Shown here piece by piece: positions 59,392-64,000 of a DNA stretch of 64,000 nucleotides (position 1 is its first letter; each line of letters starts with the position of its first letter). The stretch is from AC-50 sp035640455 (lineage in GTDB: Bacteria; Actinomycetota; Thermoleophilia; Gaiellales; Gaiellaceae): positions 26,399 through 90,398 of the forward strand of contig DASQWB010000032.1 of NCBI GenBank assembly GCA_035640455.1. Reading direction: 5' to 3'. The notes beneath the pieces were generated by a model that searched no databases, was not told where the DNA came from, and saw only the letters and a program-made list of their open reading frames with translations. The translations under genes and the position numbers were made by a program.

Positions 59392-60444
59392 TTGAACCTG
59401 CAGGACTTGGGCTGGTCGGACCAGCTCGAATCGGAGTTCGAACGGCATGCCTCGGCCGGCCACGTCCCGGCGCGCGTCGCCGTCGAGCACCGAGGCGGAT
59501 ACGCCGTCTACACCGAGGCCGGCGAGCAGCGGGCCGAGGTCGCGCCGAAGCTGCGCTCGCGCGCGAAGGGCCGCGCCGACTTCCCCGCCGTCGGCGACTG
59601 GGTCGCGCTCGGCGGCGGCTTCCTCCACGCCGTCCTGTCGCGGCGGACGAAGTTCTCGCGCAAGGTCGCGTGGTCGGAGGTCGACGAGCAGGTCGTCGCC
59701 GCGAACGTCGACGTCGTCTTCCTCGTGACGGCGTTCGGCCACGACTTCAACGTCCGCCGCCTCGAGCGCTACCTCGTGATGGCCTGGGAGAGCGGCGCCG
59801 AGCCGGTGATCCTCATCACGAAGGCCGACCTCGCCGACGACGTCGAGGGCTCGGTGCTTGCGGCCGAGTCGGTTACCTTCGGGGTGCCGATCCACGTCGT
59901 GAGCGCCGTCACCGGCGAGGGGCTCGAGGAGGTGCAGGCCCATCTGCGGCCGGGCCGCACAGCGGCGCTCCTCGGCTCCTCCGGCGTCGGCAAGTCGACG
60001 CTCGTGAACCGACTCGCCGACGAGGAGCTGCTCGCGACGGCGGAGATCCGCTCGGATGGGCGCGGCCGGCACACGACGAGCCACCGCGAGCTCGTCCTCC
60101 TTCCCGGCGGCGGCCTCGTCCTCGACACGCCCGGGATGCGCGAGCTCCAGCTCTGGGAGTCGGCGGAGGGGCTCGGCGAGGCGTTCACGGACGTCGAGGC
60201 GCTCGCCGCGCAGTGCCGCTTCTCCGACTGCGCCCACCGCAGCGAGCCGGGCTGCGCCATCCGCCGGGCGCTCGCCCGCGGCGAGCTCGATCGCGGCCGG
60301 TACGTGAGCTACGAGAAGCTGAAGCGCGAGCTCCACCGGCTCGAGATCCGGCTCGACAAGCGGGCGCGGGCGGAGGAAGCGCGACAGCGCCGCGCGTTCT
60401 ACCGCCAGACTCGGGCGCGGACGAAGGCGAGCCGGAAGCGCTAG
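59392..60444 (+). CDS. rsgA: Ribosome small-subunit-dependent GTPase RsgA
   Basis: The 350-residue protein has an N-terminal OB fold (VAVEHRGGYAVYTEAGEQRAEV). The circularly permuted GTPase shows G4 ITKADLAD before G1 GSSGVGKS (195-202), then the switch I region with TTSHRELV and G3 DTPGMRE. The C-terminal zinc finger is CRFSDCAHRSEPGC. RsgA helps 30S maturation and stress-linked subunit control. It starts at TTG 59392 with GGAGG buried in the upstream hairpin. Confidence 0.95.
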   Translation: MNLQDLGWSDQLESEFERHASAGHVPARVAVEHRGGYAVYTEAGEQRAEVAPKLRSRAKGRADFPAVGDWVALGGGFLHAVLSRRTKFSRKVAWSEVDEQVVAANVDVVFLVTAFGHDFNVRRLERYLVMAWESGAEPVILITKADLADDVEGSVLAAESVTFGVPIHVVSAVTGEGLEEVQAHLRPGRTAALLGSSGVGKSTLVNRLADEELLATAEIRSDGRGRHTTSHRELVLLPGGGLVLDTPGMRELQLWESAEGLGEAFTDVEALAAQCRFSDCAHRSEPGCAIRRALARGELDRGRYVSYEKLKRELHRLEIRLDKRARAEEARQRRAFYRQTRARTKASRKR

Positions 60445-60482
60445 CAGGGGACCTTTCCGCCGCGGCCGCCCGTATCGCCTCC

Positions 60483-61439
60483 GTGGCACCGAGGCTCGCC
60501 GCGCTCGCGGTCGTCGTCGCCGCTTTCCTCGGCAGCGGCTCGGCACACGGCGGCGGGAGCCCCGTCGCGCTCGTCACAGCGGAGACGCAGAACGCGCTCC
60601 TCGCGATCGCGCTCCCGTCCGGCCACGTCCTGCGGCGGCTGCCGATGCCGGCCGACCCCGAGAACGTCACTACGGTCGGAGCGAAGTACGCCGTCGTCGT
60701 CAGCCCGAGCGCCGGCGCCGTGACCGTCGTCTCGACGCCGTCGCTACGGATCGTCCGCGTCCTGCGGGGCTTCGTCGACCCACACCTCGCGACGGCGACG
60801 GCGGACGGCCGGGGCGTCTACGTGACCGACGACGGGAGCGGGCAGCTCGTCGCGATCCGGTTTTCGCCGCGCCCGCATGTCGTGCGACGCGTCTTCGTCG
60901 GCCTCGGCGCCCACCACTTCGCCGTCAGCCCGGCCGGAAACCAGGCCTGGATCGCGCTCGGCGAGCGCGCGCGGACGATCGTCGTCCTCGACGTCTCCGA
61001 CCCCTGGCGGCCGAAGGTCGTCGGCCGCTTCGACCCCGGCTTCGCCGCCCACGACCTCGCGTTCTCCAGCGAGCGGCGCGTGTGGGCGACCGCCTCAGAT
61101 CGACGGTTCGTCACGATCTTCGACACCCGGACGCGGCGGCCGGTCGCGCGTATCCCCGCCGGCGCGCCGCCGCAGCACGTCGCGATCGGATATGTCGACG
61201 ACGCGTTCATCACGAGCGGCTACGGCAGCTCGCTCGAGATCGTCGACCGTTCGAGCGGGCGGATCCGGCGGACCGTGCGCGTGCCCTACGGAAGCTTCAA
61301 CGTCACGGTGGGAGGAGGCTTCGCCGTCACCTCGTCGCTTCTCCGCGGGACGGTGACGGAGGTCGACGACACAGGCAGGGTCTGGCTAAGTAAGCGATTC
61401 GCCCCCGCTGCGCGCGGCGTCGCTGTGGCGACGTTCTAA
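60483..61439 (+). CDS. Secreted YVTN-type beta-propeller protein
   Basis: From GTG 60483 the 318-residue product has a signal peptide (VAPRLAALAVVVAAFLGSGSAHG) and repeated strands such as LLAIALPSGHVLRRLPMP, YAVVVSPSAGAVTVVSTPS and SERRVWATASDRRFVTIFDTR. These fit an extracytoplasmic seven-bladed propeller of YVTN/NHL-like type. Function unknown; probably cell-surface binding. The stop overlaps the convergent cNMP gene by 4 bp. Confidence 0.75.
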   Translation: MAPRLAALAVVVAAFLGSGSAHGGGSPVALVTAETQNALLAIALPSGHVLRRLPMPADPENVTTVGAKYAVVVSPSAGAVTVVSTPSLRIVRVLRGFVDPHLATATADGRGVYVTDDGSGQLVAIRFSPRPHVVRRVFVGLGAHHFAVSPAGNQAWIALGERARTIVVLDVSDPWRPKVVGRFDPGFAAHDLAFSSERRVWATASDRRFVTIFDTRTRRPVARIPAGAPPQHVAIGYVDDAFITSGYGSSLEIVDRSSGRIRRTVRVPYGSFNVTVGGGFAVTSSLLRGTVTEVDDTGRVWLSKRFAPAARGVAVATF

Positions 61440-61861
61440 GCCGCGCCGGCGGCGCGGCTCTCGGCCGCGTGCAGCTGCTTCGCCATCGCCTGGAGCATCT
61501 TCCAGGAGATCTCGGCGTTCCCCTCGACGAGCGGGCGGAAATCCCACATCGTCATGCCCCAGGCCTTGATCGGCGTCTCGGCGGTGATCGTCGCCGTGCG
61601 GCTGCCCTCGCTGATCAGCGCGATCTCGCCGAAGTAGTCGCCCGGCCCGAGCCGGCCGCGCTCCTCGTCGTGGACGCTCACGCGGGCGTACCCGTCCTCG
61701 ATGACGAAGAAGCCGACACCGCCGCGTCCCTCGACGGTCAGCGTGTCGTCGGGCTCGAACCGCCGCTCCTTCATCGAGCTGCCGATGCGCTCGAGATCCT
61801 TGCGCGTGAGGTCGGAGAAGAGCGGCACGCGCTGGAGGAGATCGGGGGAAGCGCCGGCCAC
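61436..61861 (-). CDS. Stand-alone cyclic nucleotide-binding domain protein
   Basis: The 141-residue protein is one cNMP-binding domain: LLQRVPLFSDLTRKDLERIGSSM, then GDYFGEIALISEGSRTATITAE, the phosphate-binding cassette with Glu and Arg. There is no HTH, so it is not a complete CRP regulator. It may be a regulatory subunit or a domain protein acting by interaction. Confidence 0.85.
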   Translation of the reverse strand: MAGASPDLLQRVPLFSDLTRKDLERIGSSMKERRFEPDDTLTVEGRGGVGFFVIEDGYARVSVHDEERGRLGPGDYFGEIALISEGSRTATITAETPIKAWGMTMWDFRPLVEGNAEISWKMLQAMAKQLHAAESRAAGAA

Positions 61862-61929
61862 GGCGCATTTATGCCAGATGCGCAGCTTGGATGGAAGCGC
61901 GTATCGTCGCAGTGGTGGAAGATACGCGG

Positions 61930-62652
61930 GTGAGGTTGACAGTCGTCGGCTCGTCGCCCGCCTGGCCCAACCCCGGCGGGGCCCAGTCGGGCTACCTCGT
62001 CGAGGGCGAAGGGCGGCTCCTCCTCGACTGCGGCCCTGGCGTGCTGGCGCGGCTCCGCGAGCGCGAGCCGTGGCCGCAGGTGGACGCGATCGCGATCACC
62101 CACTTCCACCTCGACCACTGGGGCGACATCGTCCCGTGGGTTTGGGGCTCCATGTTCCGCTTCGACGGCGGCCGGCCGCGCCCCCAGCTCTGGCTGCCGC
62201 CGCACGGCCGGACGATGCTCGAGCGCTTCGAGTCGACGCTGGGGGCGCCGCGGATGTTCGAGCGGACCTTCGAGCTCCGCGAGTATCAGCCCCGGCAGAC
62301 CTTCTCCACGGCCGGCCTGCAGGTGACGGCGATCCAGGTTCCGCACTACGTAATCGAGACGTACGGGTTCCGCGTCTCGGACGGCGCGCGGACGCTCGCC
62401 TACTCCGGCGACAGCGGCCCCTCGGAGCGGCTCGCCGACCTCGCTCGGGACGCCGACCTCTTCCTCTGCGAGGCGACGCTCGAGCGGGGCGAGCTCGACG
62501 GCGAACCGCGCGGCCACCTGAGCGCCGACGAGGCGATCGCGGCCTTCGAGGCCTCAGGTGCGAAGCGTCTCCTCGTCACGCACCGCCCAGACGAGCTGCC
62601 GCTCGCCGACGGCCTCGAGCGCGCCTACGACGGGCTCGAACTCGAGGTCTAG
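61930..62652 (+). CDS. MBL-fold metallohydrolase (RNase Z-like group)
   Basis: GTG 61930 gives VRLTVVGSSPAWPNPGGAQSGYLV, the usual start of this family; an upstream ATG at 61891 is possible. The metal motif HFHLDHWGD is at His58-Asp64. Later ligands are in TLAYSGDSGPSERL (Asp) and LLVTHRPDELP (His). It is probably a hydrolase of small esters or phosphodiesters; the long RNase Z exosite is absent. Confidence 0.85.
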   Translation: MRLTVVGSSPAWPNPGGAQSGYLVEGEGRLLLDCGPGVLARLREREPWPQVDAIAITHFHLDHWGDIVPWVWGSMFRFDGGRPRPQLWLPPHGRTMLERFESTLGAPRMFERTFELREYQPRQTFSTAGLQVTAIQVPHYVIETYGFRVSDGARTLAYSGDSGPSERLADLARDADLFLCEATLERGELDGEPRGHLSADEAIAAFEASGAKRLLVTHRPDELPLADGLERAYDGLELEV

Positions 62653-62671
62653 ACCTGCATCGACGGCCGAT

Positions 62672-62695
62672 GTTCGAGCCCGCGAGAACAGGGTA
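62672..62695 (+). promoter_or_regulatory. Candidate stress-sigma (SigB-like) promoter before DUF892 gene
   Basis: GTT (62672-62674) and GGGTA (62691-62695) are 16 bp apart, resembling the GTTT-N14-16-GGGTA pattern of SigB/SigF promoters. It precedes a gene of a stress-linked family. The -35 match is short. Confidence 0.3.
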
Positions 62696-62735
62696 GGGCG
62701 AAACCTAGATTAGGACCGTCCGAAAGGGGGCTGGA

Positions 62736-63233
62736 ATGGCGACGATCGCCCAACCGCGCGACCTGTTCGTGAACGAGCTCAAGGCGATGCTCTACGTCGA
62801 GCAGAAGCTCGCCGACGAGGTGCTGCCGGAGCTCGCGAGCGAGATCAGGAACACCGATTTCAAGGAGAAGATCAGAGAGCACACCGAGGAGACGAGGCGG
62901 CACGTCGCGAACGTCGAGCGCGCGTTCGAGCTGCTCGGCGAGGAGCCGAAGCCGGACAAGAGCCATGCCGTCGACGGCCTCGTCGCACAGCACGACAAGG
63001 TGGCGAAGAACATCGAGTCGGCGAAGCTCCGGGACTGCTTCGACGCGGGCGCCGCGGCGAAGACCGAGCATCTCGAGATCGCTGCCTACGAGAGCCTGAT
63101 CACCACGGCCGAGTCGCTCGGCGAGAGCGAGATCGTGAGCCTGCTCGAGGAGAACCTCGACGACGAGAAGAACGCGTTGAAACAGGCGAAGAAGGTGGGC
63201 GAGCAGCTGGCGAAGGAGACCGCGGCGGTCTAG
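62736..63233 (+). CDS. DUF892 ferritin-like protein (YciE/YciF type)
   Basis: The 165-residue all-helical protein starts MATIAQPRDLFVNELKAMLYVEQKLADEVLPELA. It has the di-iron-type E and E/H residues spread over four helices (EHTEETRRHVANVE, KTEHLEIAAYESLI, LLEENLDDEKNAL), as in DUF892 proteins. Members are induced by stress or osmotic conditions. A strong GAAAGGGGG precedes the ATG. Confidence 0.9.
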   Translation: MATIAQPRDLFVNELKAMLYVEQKLADEVLPELASEIRNTDFKEKIREHTEETRRHVANVERAFELLGEEPKPDKSHAVDGLVAQHDKVAKNIESAKLRDCFDAGAAAKTEHLEIAAYESLITTAESLGESEIVSLLEENLDDEKNALKQAKKVGEQLAKETAAV

Positions 63234-63246
63234 GAAGCTCCGTATC

Positions 63247-63273
63247 GGGGAGAGAGGCTCCGCGCCTCTCCCC
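63247..63273. terminator. Bidirectional terminator hairpin
   Basis: ggggag...aggc and gcctctcccc pair around tccgc between the convergent DUF892 and anti-sigma genes. The stem is about 10 bp with a 2-nt bulge. Confidence 0.6.
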
Positions 63274-63292
63274 TGGACGGGTATCGCCAGGG

Positions 63293-63529
63293 CTAGAGCG
63301 CCTGCTCGCCGCCGACGAGCGCGCGGAGGCTCTCGTGCTCCTCGCGGCAGGCGGGGCAGCCGTCGAGGTGCGCGCGCAGCCCGGGCAGCGCGGCGTCGGC
63401 GTCCTCGCCGGCGAGCTCGAGCTCCACGTACCGGTCGAGCTCGGCGAGGCACTCGTCGCAGCCGACCTCGGGCGCCGCGGGCCCGAGCAGCCGCCCCAGT
63501 GCCTGCTTCAGATCCGGCCGTTCGCTCAT
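63293..63529 (-). CDS. Zinc-finger (zf-HC2) anti-sigma factor
   Basis: The 78-residue product has CDECLAELDRYVELELAG, then LRAHLDGCPACREEHESL, which is the His-x3-Cys-x2-Cys zinc-binding anti-sigma motif. No membrane segment follows, so it is a cytosolic redox- or metal-sensing anti-sigma like RsrA. Its ATG overlaps the stop of the sigma gene (ATGA). Confidence 0.85.
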   Translation of the reverse strand: MSERPDLKQALGRLLGPAAPEVGCDECLAELDRYVELELAGEDADAALPGLRAHLDGCPACREEHESLRALVGGEQAL

Positions 63530-64000
63530 TCGCCCTCCTTCCCCAGCCACGCGTCGAGCGCCAGCCCCGACTCCTCGAGGTGCTTCCGGAGCTTCCGGCG
63601 CGCGTCGTGCAGCGTCTTGTACAGCGCGCCGCGGTTCGTGTCCAAGCGCTCGGCGAGCACGTCGATCGGGACGCCGTTCACGGCGAGCGCGACCAGAACG
63701 CGCCGCTGGTGCGGCGTCAAGACCTCCTCGATCGCGCGTCGGAGCGTCACCAGGAGCTCGCTCTGCTCGGCCTGGTCGTCCGGTTCGAGTGCGTTGCTCG
63801 AGAACAGGCTCCACGTCTCCGGCTCGAGCGGGACTTCGCGTCCCTGCCACGCGCGCCGCCGCAGCTTCACCGCCGCCTCGAGCAGCGCGAACTTGTAGAC
63901 CCAGGTCGTGAAGCGGCTGGCGCCGCGGAAGTCGTCGAGGCGCGCGAGCACGCTCATCAGCGCGTCGTCCGCCGCCTCGAGCGCGATCTCGTCCAGCTCG
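63526..64000 (-). CDS. ECF RNA polymerase sigma factor (5' end outside window)
   Basis: The visible 158 codons include the end of region 2 (DDALMSVLARLDDFRGASRFTTWVYKFA, the -10 recognition/melting helix) and region 4 (TPHQRRVLVALAVNGVPIDVLAERLDTNRGALYKTLHDARRKL), a helix-turn-helix for the -35 box. The N-terminus lies beyond base 64000. It is coupled to the zinc-finger anti-sigma, as in SigR/RsrA-like pairs. Confidence 0.92.
   Translation of the reverse strand, partial: ELDEIALEAADDALMSVLARLDDFRGASRFTTWVYKFALLEAAVKLRRRAWQGREVPLEPETWSLFSSNALEPDDQAEQSELLVTLRRAIEEVLTPHQRRVLVALAVNGVPIDVLAERLDTNRGALYKTLHDARRKLRKHLEESGLALDAWLGKEGE

Overview
The window is high-GC DNA with long open frames on both strands. 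It most likely comes from a deep-branching actinobacterium of the class Thermoleophilia (Gaiellales/Solirubrobacterales type). The main clue is a collagen-like protein whose N-terminus carries the SYANVMATLALFVALGGTSFAA-type anchor common in that class. Other clues are F420-type LLM enzymes, many TolB/beta-propeller proteins and GTG/TTG starts. This placement is inference; no rRNA is present.

Layout. 1-11.8 kb is an ordinary chromosome segment: partial SDR, DUF3237, lactonase, CDF transporter, M48 protease, FtsH-like AAA protease, a phospholipase D frame fused to a lipoprotein, a TolB-like lipoprotein and a GNAT. 11.85-18.35 kb is a genomic island beside tRNA-Val. It carries an integrase, an excisionase relic, three copies of the tRNA 3' half (tandem accretion), an XRE-TPR regulator facing a tiny secreted peptide, a collagen-like protein and many repeats. 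18.28-20.07 kb holds tRNA-Val, tRNA-Glu, tRNA-Lys and an IS481-like element. 20-30.3 kb holds a beta-helix protein, a Rieske oxygenase, a GAF histidine kinase, a FAD oxidoreductase and membrane/GT2 glycosyltransferases.

30.3-58.4 kb is enriched in pyrimidine/hydantoin catabolism and uptake: an F420-type LLM oxidoreductase, an M20 carbamoylase, an NMT1/THI5-type ABC importer, a hydantoinase/dihydropyrimidinase, an NCS1 permease (frameshifted), a cytosine/guanine-deaminase-like amidohydrolase, CoA-acylating methylmalonate/malonate semialdehyde dehydrogenase and a class III aminotransferase. Together these can take a dihydropyrimidine to a beta-amino acid, then to a semialdehyde and acyl-CoA. 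The first reductive enzyme is not visible. A second, sugar-type ABC importer sits inside this region. 58.5-64 kb has a secreted protein, RsgA with an unusual leader, a propeller protein, a cNMP-domain protein, an MBL hydrolase, a DUF892 protein and an ECF sigma/anti-sigma pair cut by the window edge.

The most interesting unexplained structures are: (i) a 13-codon leader ORF followed by a hairpin that buries the Shine-Dalgarno of rsgA; (ii) three copies of a ~170-bp rod-like hairpin element with compensatory changes, placed at 3' ends of genes; (iii) a candidate regulator/peptide pair on the island, with an in-frame amber codon leading into a Cys-rich tail; (iv) three copies of a ~75-bp double-hairpin repeat; (v) non-AUG (CTG, possibly ATA) starts overlapping upstream stops; (vi) a cluster of single-base frameshifts at 48.8-55.2 kb.
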